Shown here one piece after another: positions 31,500 to 40,697 of a stretch of 64,000 nucleotides of DNA. The notes beneath the pieces are model-generated. The model saw only the letters and a program-made list of their open reading frames with translations, ran no database searches and had not been told where the DNA came from. Both the position numbers and the translations under genes were made by a program. Within the stretch, counting starts at the first letter, position 1; every line of letters begins with the position of its first letter. Source of the DNA: JBGQBN01 sp041494805 (GTDB lineage Bacteria > Acidobacteriota > Terriglobia > Terriglobales > Acidobacteriaceae); the NCBI GenBank assembly GCA_041494805.1, contig JBGQBN010000013.1:1-64000 (forward strand), in the 5' to 3' direction.

Positions 31500-32231
31500 C
31501 TATCGGGCGGCAGATTTCAATCGTGTGACCTCCTGCGGGGTGAGACGGCGAAACTTTCCAGGATGCACATCCAACTCCAGTGGTCCGTAGCGGACGCGCT
31601 TGATCTTTTCCACGTGATGTCCGATCGCCTCGAACATGCGCCGGATCTGCCGGTTTCTCCCCTCGACAAGCGTGATTTCGTACCACGGGTTGTTGGCCTC
31701 GCGGATCAGCTGGACTCTGGCGGGCGCCGTCTTCACTCTCCTGCCGCCCTCGGAGGCGATGAAAAGGCCCGCACGCAACCGGGCCAAGCCCTCGGCGGAA
31801 GGCACGCCTGCGACTTTCACCATGTAAGTCTTGGGCACGTGGGATGCCGCCTTCATCAGATAGTGGGCGAACTCGCCGTCATTGGTGAGCAGCAGCAGGC
31901 CTTCGCTGGCGTAGTCGAGGCGTCCCACGGGATACACGCGCGCTCCCACACCGCGAAGCAAATCCATGACGGTGGGACGGCCTTCGGGATCGCGGAGGGT
32001 CGTGACGAATCCCTTGGGCTTGTTCATCAGCAGATAAACGTGGCGCTCGGGGCCGTGCAGCAGCTTTCCGTTCACCCGGATGTGGTCGTGCTCGGCATCG
32101 GCCTTGCTGCCCAGTTCGGTGACAATCTGTCCATTCACCGACACCAAACCGCCCGTAATCAGCTGTTCCGCCTTGCGGCGGGAGGCGATTCCAGCAGCGG
32201 CGATGATTTTCTGCAGACGTTCGGCGGGCAT
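31500..32231 (-). CDS. rluB: 23S rRNA pseudouridine synthase RluB-like
   Basis: This 243-residue protein has an N-terminal S4 RNA-binding domain (ERLQKIIAAAGIASRRKAEQLI) and a catalytic domain with VGRLDYASEGLLLLTNDGE, whose Asp is the nucleophile, and EGRNRQIRRMFEAIGH. The RluB/RsuA subfamily modifies helix 89 of 23S or 16S rRNA. ATG 32231 is chosen; an upstream TTG (32243) is possible. It is the last gene of the scpA-scpB-rluB cluster, a common bacterial arrangement. Confidence 0.92.
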   Translation of the reverse strand: MPAERLQKIIAAAGIASRRKAEQLITGGLVSVNGQIVTELGSKADAEHDHIRVNGKLLHGPERHVYLLMNKPKGFVTTLRDPEGRPTVMDLLRGVGARVYPVGRLDYASEGLLLLTNDGEFAHYLMKAASHVPKTYMVKVAGVPSAEGLARLRAGLFIASEGGRRVKTAPARVQLIREANNPWYEITLVEGRNRQIRRMFEAIGHHVEKIKRVRYGPLELDVHPGKFRRLTPQEVTRLKSAAR

Positions 32232-32258
32232 GGGGAGATTCAAATGCGGTGGTACGGC

Positions 32259-32951
32259 TTAGGCAGCCGGGTCACTCTCTCCGGCGTTGCGTTGCTCCGC
32301 TGTCGCCAGTTCGTGATCCTGACCAGCCTCGCCGGATTGCGAATCAGCCTGGGGTTCCGCATTCTCAACCGGCAGCAGATCCGCCTGAAACGATTCCGCA
32401 ACCAACTTCTCGAACTCTTCCATACTGGGCAGTTCGCTGACGTCGCTGAGTCCAAAGCGCAGCAAGAACTCCTTGGTAGTCTTGTACAAAATGGGGCGTC
32501 CGATGACTGCCTTGCGTCCAGCAGTCGTGATCAGCTTGCGATCCAGCAGCGTGCCCAGCACACCACCGGAATCGACGCCGCGAATGTCATTGATTTCGGG
32601 CGCGGTGACCGGTTGCTTGTAGGCGATCACCGCCAGCGTCTCAAGGGCCGGCAGCGACAGGCGGATGGGCGGCTTCAGGCTCTTGGCGAACGCGCGCACT
32701 ACGTCGTGATGCTCGGGCTTGGTAGACATCCGGTATCCGCCGGCGACCTGCCGGATTTCGACGCCGTGCCCGGCGCCGGCATAGTCCGTGGTCAATTCCT
32801 CCAACGCCGCGCGGACGCGAGATTTGATCTCCGCGTCATCGGCGGCGCCTTCTGTGATCGCCGATTCCCTGACTAGTTGAACCAGGTGATCCAGCGTGAC
32901 CGGCGTTTCCGCCGCATAAATGATGGCTTCGAGTTTGGCTTTTAGACTCAT
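32259..32951 (-). CDS. scpB: Segregation and condensation protein B
   Basis: ScpB is the winged-helix accessory subunit that dimerises and binds the kleisin ScpA in the SMC condensin complex. The 230-residue protein runs from ATG 32951 (MSLKAKLEAIIYAAETPV), with LSLPALETLAVIAYKQPVTAPEI as the central winged-helix signature. The C-terminal ~45 residues are acidic and disordered. The frame open upstream into scpA is rejected because it reads through a heptad-phased repeat. Confidence 0.95.
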   Translation of the reverse strand: MSLKAKLEAIIYAAETPVTLDHLVQLVRESAITEGAADDAEIKSRVRAALEELTTDYAGAGHGVEIRQVAGGYRMSTKPEHHDVVRAFAKSLKPPIRLSLPALETLAVIAYKQPVTAPEINDIRGVDSGGVLGTLLDRKLITTAGRKAVIGRPILYKTTKEFLLRFGLSDVSELPSMEEFEKLVAESFQADLLPVENAEPQADSQSGEAGQDHELATAEQRNAGESDPAA

Positions 32952-32952
32952 A

Positions 32953-32987
32953 AGCTGAGAACTGAGAACCGCGAACTGAAAACTGGT
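32953..32987. repeat. Heptad-phased repeat, locus 7 (between scpA and scpB)
   Basis: Words AGCTGAG, AACTGAG, AACCGCG, AACTGAA, AACTGGT fill the entire 37-base gap between the scpA stop and the scpB start. There is no opposed arm. Confidence 0.75.
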
Positions 32988-32988
32988 G

Positions 32989-33867
32989 TCACCGCCAATC
33001 ATCCAGCACTGCCACCTGCGCGTTCATGATGGCCTCAAATCCCACGTGCTTGCGCAGCAAGATCTCCCCGAACAGGCGGTCCTGCCGCAGCTGGATGGCC
33101 TGCAAGCGCACCATTTCCAGCAGGGCCAGGAACATGCACACCAGCGCCGGGCGTGAATTGATATTGCGCAACAGCTGCTTCAGGCGGATGGGACGATCTT
33201 CGAGCGACAACCTCCGCTGCAGATAGTTGATCATCTGCCCCACGGTCACGGCCTCTTCATCCACCTGAATAATCGGCCGCGAGCGGGCACGCTCCAGGAT
33301 CTGCTGAAACGTTTTTACCAGGTCAATGACGTCGGCGGCGATCTCCGGGTCCGTGCCCTCGGCGTCCATGAATTCCCGGACAGCCGGATTCGACCAGACG
33401 GCATCTTCGATCTGCTGTTTCTGCAGCAGCATTTGCGCCGCCGACTTGAACTTTTCATGTTCGAGGAGGCGATTGACCAGTTCGGCGCGCGGGTCGTCTT
33501 CCACGTCCGCGGGCGCGTCGGGATCACGCGGCAGCAGCATCTTCGACTTGATGTGGATCAGCACCGCGGCCATGTAGATGAATTCCGCGGCTACGTTCAC
33601 GTCCAGTTCGCGCAGCCTCTCAACGTATGCCAGATACTGCGCCGTGATCCTGGCGATCGGAATGTCGTAGATGTCGATGTCTTGCTTGCGGATGAGGTTA
33701 AGCAGCAAATCCAGCGGGCCTTCGTACACATCGCCCACCGTCACCGAGAACGGAAAATCGTTTTCCTCCTGCTTGGATTTCTGCTGCAGCGGAGCTGTTG
33801 ACACCAGCTGCGGCCGGGCGGCTATGGAAGCCGTATCGTCGGTAACGAGTTTTAGTGGTTCCGCCAT
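32989..33867 (-). CDS. scpA: Segregation and condensation protein A (kleisin)
   Basis: ScpA bridges the SMC heads and ScpB in chromosome condensation. The 292-residue protein starts with a variable ~35-residue leader, then has the N-terminal kleisin helices (YEGPLDLLLNLIRKQDIDIYDIPIARIT) and FIYMAAVLIHIKSKMLLPRDP. The C-terminal winged helix contains ALVCMFLALLEMVRLQAI. It precedes scpB by 37 bases and is followed by rluB, as in many bacteria. Confidence 0.95.
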   Translation of the reverse strand: MAEPLKLVTDDTASIAARPQLVSTAPLQQKSKQEENDFPFSVTVGDVYEGPLDLLLNLIRKQDIDIYDIPIARITAQYLAYVERLRELDVNVAAEFIYMAAVLIHIKSKMLLPRDPDAPADVEDDPRAELVNRLLEHEKFKSAAQMLLQKQQIEDAVWSNPAVREFMDAEGTDPEIAADVIDLVKTFQQILERARSRPIIQVDEEAVTVGQMINYLQRRLSLEDRPIRLKQLLRNINSRPALVCMFLALLEMVRLQAIQLRQDRLFGEILLRKHVGFEAIMNAQVAVLDDWR

Positions 33868-33873
33868 GGTGCT

Positions 33874-34926
33874 CTACTTTACGCCCCCCGGTTTGCGAGG
33901 GTCTTCGTATTCCAGCGAGGTGTTCATCGCCTCGCGCACTTCGTCCATGGTCGCCCCCGCGACCTTGCGCGCCCGGGCCGAGCCTGCCTCCAGAATATCC
34001 CAGGCGAGCCGTGGATTCTCCTCATATTTCTTCCGGCGCTCCTGCATGGGATTGAGAATGTTAACCAGGGCGTCTGCCGCCCAGCCTTTACACTCGATGC
34101 ACCCAATCCCTGCCGAACGGCAACCCTCATCCACTTTGGCGATAGTGGCCGGTTCGCTGAAAATCTTGTGCAGGTCGCCCACCGGGCAAACATCCGGATT
34201 ACCAGGGTCCGTCCGGCGAACCCGCGCCGGATCGGTGACCATGGTCTTCAGCTTCTGCCGTACCACGGGCTCGGGATCGGTGAGCAAGATGGCGTTTCCG
34301 TATGACTTCGACATCTTGCGCCCGTCGGTCCCCGGCAGCTTGGCGGCAGGCGTCAGCAGCGGCTGGGGCTCGGGAAAGACGTACGAACCCTTGCGCGTAT
34401 AAAACATGTTGAAGCGGCGCGCAATTTCGCGAGTTAACTCCACGTGCGGCACCTGGTCTTCACCCACCGGAACGAAGTCGCCTTTGTAGATCAGAATATC
34501 CGCCGCCTGTAATACGGGATAGCCAAGGAAACCGTATGTGCCAAGATCCTTGTCGGTAATGTTTTCCCGCTGCTCCTTGTAGGTGGGCACGCGCTCCAGC
34601 CAGCCCAGCGGAGTAATCATCGAAAACAGCAGGTGCAGCTCGGCATGCTGAGGCACGTGCGACTGGATGAACATGGTGCAGCGCTCCGGATCGAGCCCCG
34701 CGGCCAGCCAATCGAGCAGCACTTCCACCGAGTTTTCTTTGATTCGCGAGGTATCGGCATAATCAGTCGTGAGCGCGTGCCAGTCGGCCACGAAGAAAAA
34801 GCATTCGTACTGATCCTGCATGCGCACCCAGTTGTCCAGCGCGCCCACAAAATTCCCCAGATGCAGTTTGCCGGTGGAGCGCATACCGCTGAGCACGCGT
34901 TTGCGAGGATTGGAGCGAGCAGGCAT
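33874..34926 (-). CDS. trpS: Tryptophanyl-tRNA synthetase
   Basis: This cytosolic class-I aminoacyl-tRNA synthetase charges tRNA-Trp. The 350-residue protein has the HIGH-equivalent GKLHLGNFVGALDNW and DGRKMSKSYGNAI, the KMSKS loop. Its start overlaps the stop of the upstream M50 protease gene by one base (TGATG), and scpA begins 6 bases after its stop, so trpS is embedded in the protease-trpS-scpA-scpB-rluB operon. Confidence 0.97.
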   Translation of the reverse strand: MPARSNPRKRVLSGMRSTGKLHLGNFVGALDNWVRMQDQYECFFFVADWHALTTDYADTSRIKENSVEVLLDWLAAGLDPERCTMFIQSHVPQHAELHLLFSMITPLGWLERVPTYKEQRENITDKDLGTYGFLGYPVLQAADILIYKGDFVPVGEDQVPHVELTREIARRFNMFYTRKGSYVFPEPQPLLTPAAKLPGTDGRKMSKSYGNAILLTDPEPVVRQKLKTMVTDPARVRRTDPGNPDVCPVGDLHKIFSEPATIAKVDEGCRSAGIGCIECKGWAADALVNILNPMQERRKKYEENPRLAWDILEAGSARARKVAGATMDEVREAMNTSLEYEDPRKPGGVK

Positions 34927-35612
34927 CAGAATCTCAAAAGGATGTAATAGAAGATACCGAGAACCGGACGGATCAGCTTCCCTATGAGGCCACCGCCCAG
35001 AAACACCAATGCCATGAGGCCGAAAACGCCGACCGTGTCGTACACGCGAAGCGCCGCCGGAGGCAGGAAATGGCGCAAGACATGGCTGCCATCCAGCGGT
35101 GGCACCGGGATCAGATTAAAGACTCCAAGCACGACATTGATCACCACGAACTCATAGAGCAACAGGCAGATTGGGACCAGCCAAGGGCTCGACTCCGCCG
35201 GAATAGTACGGAGAAGAACATCGGTGACAATCTGCCTCCCATCGGGCGATGCGAACTTGATCACCAAAAGCGCGCCCACGGCACAGCTCGCTACCACGAA
35301 ATTGCTCACCGGTCCGACCACGGCGGTGAGGATGTCATCCAGCACATGGTGCTTGAAGTTACGCGGGTCGACCGGAGTCGGCTTCGCCCATCCCAGCACC
35401 GGTACATGCCAGTACAGAGCGATCGCCGGCAGCAGGATCGTCCCCACAGGATCGATATGTTTGATGGGATTGAGCGAAATCCGCCCCAGCATGCGTGCCG
35501 TGGGGTCGCCACGAAGGTTCGCCATCCACGCGTGCGCCGATTCGTGGACGCTGATGGCAAATAGAAACGCGATCAGCTGAAACAGAATTTCAACAATCTG
35601 TTGCTGGGTCAT
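34926..35612 (-). CDS. Site-2-protease-family (M50) membrane metalloprotease
   Basis: This 228-residue membrane protein has several hydrophobic helices. The zinc motif HESAH is in the first membrane segment (FAISVHESAHAW), and the second ligand motif NLIPVPPLDGSHV carries the Asp. It belongs to the short bacterial group without PDZ domain, sometimes called YwhC/FtsH-associated; the substrate is unknown. It heads the operon whose next gene, trpS, starts within its stop codon. Confidence 0.92.
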   Translation of the reverse strand: MTQQQIVEILFQLIAFLFAISVHESAHAWMANLRGDPTARMLGRISLNPIKHIDPVGTILLPAIALYWHVPVLGWAKPTPVDPRNFKHHVLDDILTAVVGPVSNFVVASCAVGALLVIKFASPDGRQIVTDVLLRTIPAESSPWLVPICLLLYEFVVINVVLGVFNLIPVPPLDGSHVLRHFLPPAALRVYDTVGVFGLMALVFLGGGLIGKLIRPVLGIFYYILLRF

Positions 35613-35698
35613 GCCAAGTTGGCCTCGATACTAACACGCGGTACGCCGATTGCGCGCGGTCTCGGGGCATGGCGCCGGCTGCGGAGATATCCTCCACG

Positions 35699-36511
35699 CT
35701 ATTGCTTTTCCAGAGCCTTGCGCAATTCTTCCGGCGCCATGGACTTCACCTTAATCGGCTTTGCGGGGATGCCCCCGACGACGTGGAAGGGCGCGACGTC
35801 TTTCGAAGCCACTCCGAGCGAGCCGACCATCCCATGCTCCCCGACGGTCACGCCACTCAACACGGTGGCGTGGTACGTGATGCGCGCCTTGGGGCCGATC
35901 TCGGTCTTGTGGTTAGTCACGATCATGCCGTCATTGAGGTCGTGACCATGCGAATAAACGTTGGCGTAGTCGGAAATGGAAGACCCTTCATGGATGATGA
36001 TCTCGCCCCGGTCGTCCAACAGGACGTACTTGTGAATGGTGCAGTTGTCTTCGACGGTCAGGTTGTAGCCAAACGACACTTCCACGCCGTGGAAAATCTT
36101 CACGTTCTTGCCGCAGTACTTGAATACGTGGCGGGCGAGCATGGCACGCACGCGGTGTCCCAGCCAGTGGTTCAGGCCCACTGGGGAGCGGTCATACATC
36201 ATCCAGAACCAAATCAGGGGCTTGCGCTCACCATATTTCACGGCATCGGCGTCACCGTAGGATTCGGGCTCAAGCGTGGCATTGCGCGGATCAAACGAAT
36301 GGACCAGGGTTTGCACGGCCAGAGGCGCGGCCGGATCAGGCGCGGCGTACGGGCATCCCAGATAGAGCTCGTGCAGCGCATCCCGAACCACATCGCTGCG
36401 GTGATCAGGATTGCGATTCATGAATTCCTGGTCCAACCGGTCAATCCAAGCCAGAAACGCTCTCTCCGCGGCCGGCGTAGGGTTGAGAACACGATATTCG
36501 TATCGGGGCAT
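35699..36511 (-). CDS. Left-handed beta-helix acyltransferase
   Basis: This 270-residue protein has a ~100-residue helical N-terminus followed by hexapeptide-repeat segments (KNVKIFHGVEVSFGYNLTVEDNCTIHKYVLLDD...) that build a left-handed beta helix, ending ASKDVAPFHVVGGIPAKPIK as in maltose/galactoside O-acetyltransferase-like enzymes. The His in YSHGHDL is a candidate for the catalytic base. It probably transfers an acyl group from CoA or ACP to a sugar or other hydroxyl compound; the acceptor is unknown. It is divergent from the ureohydrolase gene. Confidence 0.85.
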   Translation of the reverse strand: MPRYEYRVLNPTPAAERAFLAWIDRLDQEFMNRNPDHRSDVVRDALHELYLGCPYAAPDPAAPLAVQTLVHSFDPRNATLEPESYGDADAVKYGERKPLIWFWMMYDRSPVGLNHWLGHRVRAMLARHVFKYCGKNVKIFHGVEVSFGYNLTVEDNCTIHKYVLLDDRGEIIIHEGSSISDYANVYSHGHDLNDGMIVTNHKTEIGPKARITYHATVLSGVTVGEHGMVGSLGVASKDVAPFHVVGGIPAKPIKVKSMAPEELRKALEKQ

Positions 36512-36631
36512 AGCCGCCTCACCTGGTTATTGGAGAAAGTTAAAACATAGCATACCGGTCCACCGGGACCGGCGCTGCCTGCATTGGACGACCTGCGGCC
36601 GGGTGCGATGCTTTATAATTCGCGCCACCTT

Positions 36632-37576
36632 ATGAAACCTAAAAAGAGCGCCAAGCCGCATCCCAAGCCGGTGGACGCGCTGGTATACCCCCGTTTTTCC
36701 GGCATTCCCACATTTATGCGCCTGCCCCACATCACCCGGGCGGAGGAATTGGACATCGCACTCATCGGTGTGCCTTTCGATGGAGGGACAACCTATCGCC
36801 CGGGTCCACGATTCGGACCGCGTAACGTCCGCGTGCAATCCGCCATGATCCGGCCCTGGAACCCGGTGCTCAAGGTCAATCCCTTTGAAAAGTGGCGCAT
36901 CGCCGACTTCGGCGACCTTTCCATCAACCCACTTTCCATTGAAGACACCTACCGTCGCATTGCCGAACAACTAAGCGATGTGCTCCGGGCCGGGGCCCGT
37001 CCAGCGTGCGTGGGTGGAGATCATTCCATCCTGTTGCCGATTCTCCGGGCCATCCACAAGCAGTTCGGGCCGGTTGCTTTTGTCCAGCTCGACGCCCACG
37101 GCGACACCTGGGGCGGCTACTTTGGCAGCCCGCATTCACACGGCACGCCGGTGAAGTACGCGGTGGAAGAAGGACTGATCGAGGAAGGTTACGCATTGCA
37201 GGTCGGATTGCGTGGCCAGGTCTATTCCGACGGCGACTTCGACTTCGCTCACAAGCATCACATTCAGATCGTGACTTCAGAGGAGTTTCATCATGGCGGG
37301 GTAGAACTGGTCAAGCGCCATCTCAAAAAGCTGGGGAAACGGCCGACCTATGTGACGCTCGACATTGACGTGGTCGATCCTGCCTTCGCTCCCGGCACCG
37401 GCACGCCGCAAGTGGGCGGCCTTTCCAGCGCCCAGATCCTGGAACTGGTGCGCTGCCTCAAGGGTCTGAGCCTGGTCGGATGCGATCTGGTGGAGGTTTC
37501 CCCGCCGTACGACAATGGGGAGATCACTTCACTCCTGGCGGCGAACCTGCTGTTTGAACTGATCTGTTTGTTCTAA
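36632..37576 (+). CDS. Ureohydrolase (agmatinase/arginase family)
   Basis: This 314-residue dimanganese hydrolase cleaves a guanidino compound to urea plus an amine. The metal motifs are intact: GGDHS at 128-132, DAHGD at 154-158 and DIDVVDP at 244-250, followed by APGTGTP. The start is ATG 36632. Agmatinase is the most common assignment, but related guanidinobutyrase or guanidinopropionase activities cannot be excluded. The permease gene overlaps its stop (TAATG), which points to uptake and hydrolysis of the same guanidino or amino-acid substrate. Confidence 0.9.
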   Translation: MKPKKSAKPHPKPVDALVYPRFSGIPTFMRLPHITRAEELDIALIGVPFDGGTTYRPGPRFGPRNVRVQSAMIRPWNPVLKVNPFEKWRIADFGDLSINPLSIEDTYRRIAEQLSDVLRAGARPACVGGDHSILLPILRAIHKQFGPVAFVQLDAHGDTWGGYFGSPHSHGTPVKYAVEEGLIEEGYALQVGLRGQVYSDGDFDFAHKHHIQIVTSEEFHHGGVELVKRHLKKLGKRPTYVTLDIDVVDPAFAPGTGTPQVGGLSSAQILELVRCLKGLSLVGCDLVEVSPPYDNGEITSLLAANLLFELICLF

Positions 37577-38907
37577 TGACCACCCTCGCCCGCAAACTCC
37601 GTGTGGTCGATTACTTCACCCTGGGATGGGGCACCATGGTGGGTGTCGGCTGGCTGGTCGTAATGGACGACTGGCTCTTGCGCGGAGGAGTGCTGGGGGG
37701 AATTCTGGGCTTCGCCATAGGCGGTGCGCTGCTGTTGCCCATTGGATATGTGTACGGCCAGTTGGTCATGGCCATGCCCGACGCTGCCAGTGAAGTCGCC
37801 TACACCGCCAAAGTCTTCCCGCGCTACATCAGCTTCGCCACGGGTTGGATGATGGTTCTGGCCTACTTCATCGTGTGTCCGTGGGAAGCCGTAGCCGTGG
37901 GCAAGATCGCGGGCTACATTTTTCCTGTGCTGGATTCGATGGAACTCTACCGCATCGCCGGCCGGCCGGTTTACTTGCCACACGTGATCATTGGGCTGGG
38001 ATTGACTGGACTCCTCACTGTGCTGAACTATCGAGGCATCCGGTTGAGCGCTACCTTCCAGAACTGGACCGCGTTCGGGACGCTCGCTCTTTTCGTGGTG
38101 TTTGTCGCGTTCGGAGTCAGCAAGGGCTCACCGCGAAATCTTCCGCCACTGTTCACGCATGGCACATTCGTATCCGTGCTTTTGGTGATGCAAATCGTCC
38201 CCTATTACATGACCGGCTACGAGTCGGTCGCCAAAGCGGCGGAAGAAGCCAACCCGGAGTTCCGTGCGGGTGGATTCTTCAAGGCGATCTGGATGGCAAT
38301 CGTGGTGGGCATTCTCTTCTATACTATCGTGATCGCCGCCGTTGGATACGTCGCCCCCTGGAAGCAATTGACGGGTGAAAAATTCATGACGGCAGTAGCG
38401 TTTGAACACGCCGTTGGTTCGCGTTGGATTGTGAGCGTGATTCTGACCGCCGCCTTGCTTTCGCTCTTCAAGGTATTCAATGGAAATCTGGTGGCGGCCA
38501 GCCGCCTGGTGTTTGCCATGGGCCGTCGCGGCCTGGTGGACAGCCGCGTCGGCGAAGTGCATCCCCAGAATCAGACGCCATCCGTAGCGGTGGTCTGTGT
38601 CGGCCTCGCCACGGCGGCATGCATGTTTCTGGGCGATGCGATCCTGGTGCCAATATCTGAAGTAGGCTCGGTAGCCTCCGCCGCCGGATGGCTGGCGGCC
38701 TGCGCGGCATACTATTGCATGAAGCCGGCGCCACGCGAGCGTTTGGTAGCCGCCGTCGGAGTAACCGTCGGGCTATTGATGATTGTGATGAAAATTGTAC
38801 CCGGCATTCCGGGACACTTTAGCGGGTACGAATGGCTGGCGCTGGGCATCTGGTCGGTGCTGGGCATGCTGTTAGGCTGGCGGGAGCGATCACGCTCTGT
38901 ACCGTAG
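37576..38907 (+). CDS. APC-family amino acid/polyamine permease
   Basis: This 443-residue inner-membrane protein has about 12 hydrophobic segments. The N-terminus YFTLGWGTMVGVGWLVVMDDWL carries the APC substrate-binding GxG-type unwound helix, and YYMTGYESVAKAAEEANPEFR matches the conserved loop of the superfamily. It is translationally coupled to the ureohydrolase gene (shared A of TAATG). The likely cargo is arginine, agmatine or another guanidino compound; this is inferred from the pairing. Confidence 0.9.
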   Translation: MTTLARKLRVVDYFTLGWGTMVGVGWLVVMDDWLLRGGVLGGILGFAIGGALLLPIGYVYGQLVMAMPDAASEVAYTAKVFPRYISFATGWMMVLAYFIVCPWEAVAVGKIAGYIFPVLDSMELYRIAGRPVYLPHVIIGLGLTGLLTVLNYRGIRLSATFQNWTAFGTLALFVVFVAFGVSKGSPRNLPPLFTHGTFVSVLLVMQIVPYYMTGYESVAKAAEEANPEFRAGGFFKAIWMAIVVGILFYTIVIAAVGYVAPWKQLTGEKFMTAVAFEHAVGSRWIVSVILTAALLSLFKVFNGNLVAASRLVFAMGRRGLVDSRVGEVHPQNQTPSVAVVCVGLATAACMFLGDAILVPISEVGSVASAAGWLAACAAYYCMKPAPRERLVAAVGVTVGLLMIVMKIVPGIPGHFSGYEWLALGIWSVLGMLLGWRERSRSVP

Positions 38908-38908
38908 C

Positions 38909-38950
38909 GCCGGCGTCTCGCCGGCTGTCGGGCGGGCGTCCCGCCCGCCC
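38909..38950. repeat. Two consecutive GC-rich hairpins (family B-like)
   Basis: GCCGGCG/CGCCGGC (38909-38915, 38919-38925, loop TCT) and GGGCGGGCG/CGCCCGCCC (38930-38938, 38942-38950). The pair follows the permease stop and precedes the amidohydrolase gene. It may terminate the transcript, but has no T run and resembles repeat copies elsewhere in the window. Confidence 0.6.
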
Positions 38951-38994
38951 ACCCGGCACAAGGCAGAAGATCAACGGAGAATGAGGAGACAGCC

Positions 38995-40686
38995 ATGGGC
39001 AGGTCACTGAAGAAACAGTTACTAACGACCATCTTTCTGCTGGCCGGCGCTCATATGTTGTGGGCAGCACCGCAGCCATCCTTCGACATCGTAATCACCA
39101 ACGGCCACATTATCGACGGCACCGGCTCACCGTGGTACTCCGGGGACCTCGGTATCCGCGAGGGAAAAATCGCCGCCATCGGTAATCTAAGCGACGCACC
39201 GCGCACCCGCACCATCGACGCCCACGGCAAGGTCGTGGCCCCTGGTTTCATCGACATGCTGGGACAGTCGGAACTGACCATCCTGGTCGACCCGCGCCTG
39301 CCCTCGAAAATCTACCAGGGCATCACTACCGAAATCACTGGCGAAGGCGGCTCCATCGCGCCGCTGAACGATGCCATTATCCAGGCGGACCGTGCCCCAT
39401 TCGATCAGTACCACATCACCGTCGATTGGCGAACCCTGCGGCAATACTTTGCCCGGCTCGAAAAGCAGGGCATGGGAATCAATCTGGCCACCTATGTCGG
39501 GGCCACGCAGGTTCGCCGCATGGTACTGGGCGATGAAAACCGGCAGCCAACGCCCGAGCAACTGGAACAGATGAAGACTCTGGTGCGAGAAGCCATGCAC
39601 GACGGCGCCGTCGGCGTCTCGACATCGCTGATGTACGCGCCCGCCCCCTATGCCAAGACTGAAGAACTGATCGCGCTCGCCAGTGAAGCGTCCAAACTCG
39701 GCGGCATCTATGCCACCCACATGCGCAATGAGAGCGAGGCAGTCAGCCCCGCGATCGACGAGGCACTGCGCATCGGCCGGGAAGCCCACATCCCGGTCGA
39801 GATATGGCATATCAAAGTGGCAGGCAAACAAAACTGGGGACGCATGCCCGAAGTGGTGGCGAAAATCAACGCTGCCCGCGCCGAAGGCATGGACGTCACC
39901 GCCGACACCTACGCCTACACCGCTTGGTCCAACAGCTTTTCCGCGATCGTGCCGCCGTGGGTACACGACGGTGGCGACGCCAAAATGGTGGAGCGCCTGA
40001 AAGATCCGGCCCTGCGCGCGCGCATCCGCAAAGCGATGATGACGCCCAGCACCGAGTGGGACAACGAGTGGACTTCTCTGCCCGGGCCGGAAGCCATTCT
40101 GATTTCTCTGGTGCGCAACCCGGGGCTGCGCGACCTGCAAGGCAAAAGCATGGACGCCATCGCCAAACAGTGGGGCAAAGACCCGATCGATGCCATCTTC
40201 GATCTGTTGATTCAGGATCCCACCGCCGAGATTGTGGCCTTCGGCATGGCGGAACCCGACATCGTCCTCGCCCTGCAACAGCCCTGGGTTTCAATCGACA
40301 ACGATTCCTCCGGCACTTCTCCCGAAGGGATCTTGGGCCAGGAACATCCCCATCCCCGGGCCTATGGCACATTTCCACGCATCTTGAGCAAGTATGTCCG
40401 GGAAGAGAAAAAGCTCACCTTGGAAGACGCAATCCGCAAATTCTCATCGTTCCCGGCGCAACGCTTGAGGCTGACTGACCGCGGCGTGCTGAAAGCCGGC
40501 ATGTGGGCCGACGTGGTAATTTTCGATCCGGCAACCGTACGCGACCTAGCAACCTTCGATAACCCGAACCAGTTGTCGCAGGGCATGGAGTATGTGCTGG
40601 TGAATGGAGTCCCCGTGATTGATACGGGAAAGATGACCGGAGCATTACCCGGCAAAGCGCTGCGGGGAGCAGGATACGCGCCGTGA
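38995..40686 (+). CDS. Secreted amidohydrolase of the N-acyl-D-amino-acid deacylase group, variant metal site
   Basis: This 563-residue protein has a signal peptide (residues 1-25) and the D-aminoacylase layout: N-terminal small beta domain FDIVITNGHIIDGTG, TIM-barrel metal site, and C-terminal return of the beta domain with KAGMWADVVIFDP. Typical members read GFID-x-H-x-H, but here residues 84-91 read GFIDMLGQ, so the first His pair is absent. Other elements such as GGIYATHMRNES and HIKVAG are present. A different metal arrangement or an inactive form is possible. Confidence 0.85.
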   Translation: MGRSLKKQLLTTIFLLAGAHMLWAAPQPSFDIVITNGHIIDGTGSPWYSGDLGIREGKIAAIGNLSDAPRTRTIDAHGKVVAPGFIDMLGQSELTILVDPRLPSKIYQGITTEITGEGGSIAPLNDAIIQADRAPFDQYHITVDWRTLRQYFARLEKQGMGINLATYVGATQVRRMVLGDENRQPTPEQLEQMKTLVREAMHDGAVGVSTSLMYAPAPYAKTEELIALASEASKLGGIYATHMRNESEAVSPAIDEALRIGREAHIPVEIWHIKVAGKQNWGRMPEVVAKINAARAEGMDVTADTYAYTAWSNSFSAIVPPWVHDGGDAKMVERLKDPALRARIRKAMMTPSTEWDNEWTSLPGPEAILISLVRNPGLRDLQGKSMDAIAKQWGKDPIDAIFDLLIQDPTAEIVAFGMAEPDIVLALQQPWVSIDNDSSGTSPEGILGQEHPHPRAYGTFPRILSKYVREEKKLTLEDAIRKFSSFPAQRLRLTDRGVLKAGMWADVVIFDPATVRDLATFDNPNQLSQGMEYVLVNGVPVIDTGKMTGALPGKALRGAGYAP

Positions 40687-40697
40687 CCCCACGAACC

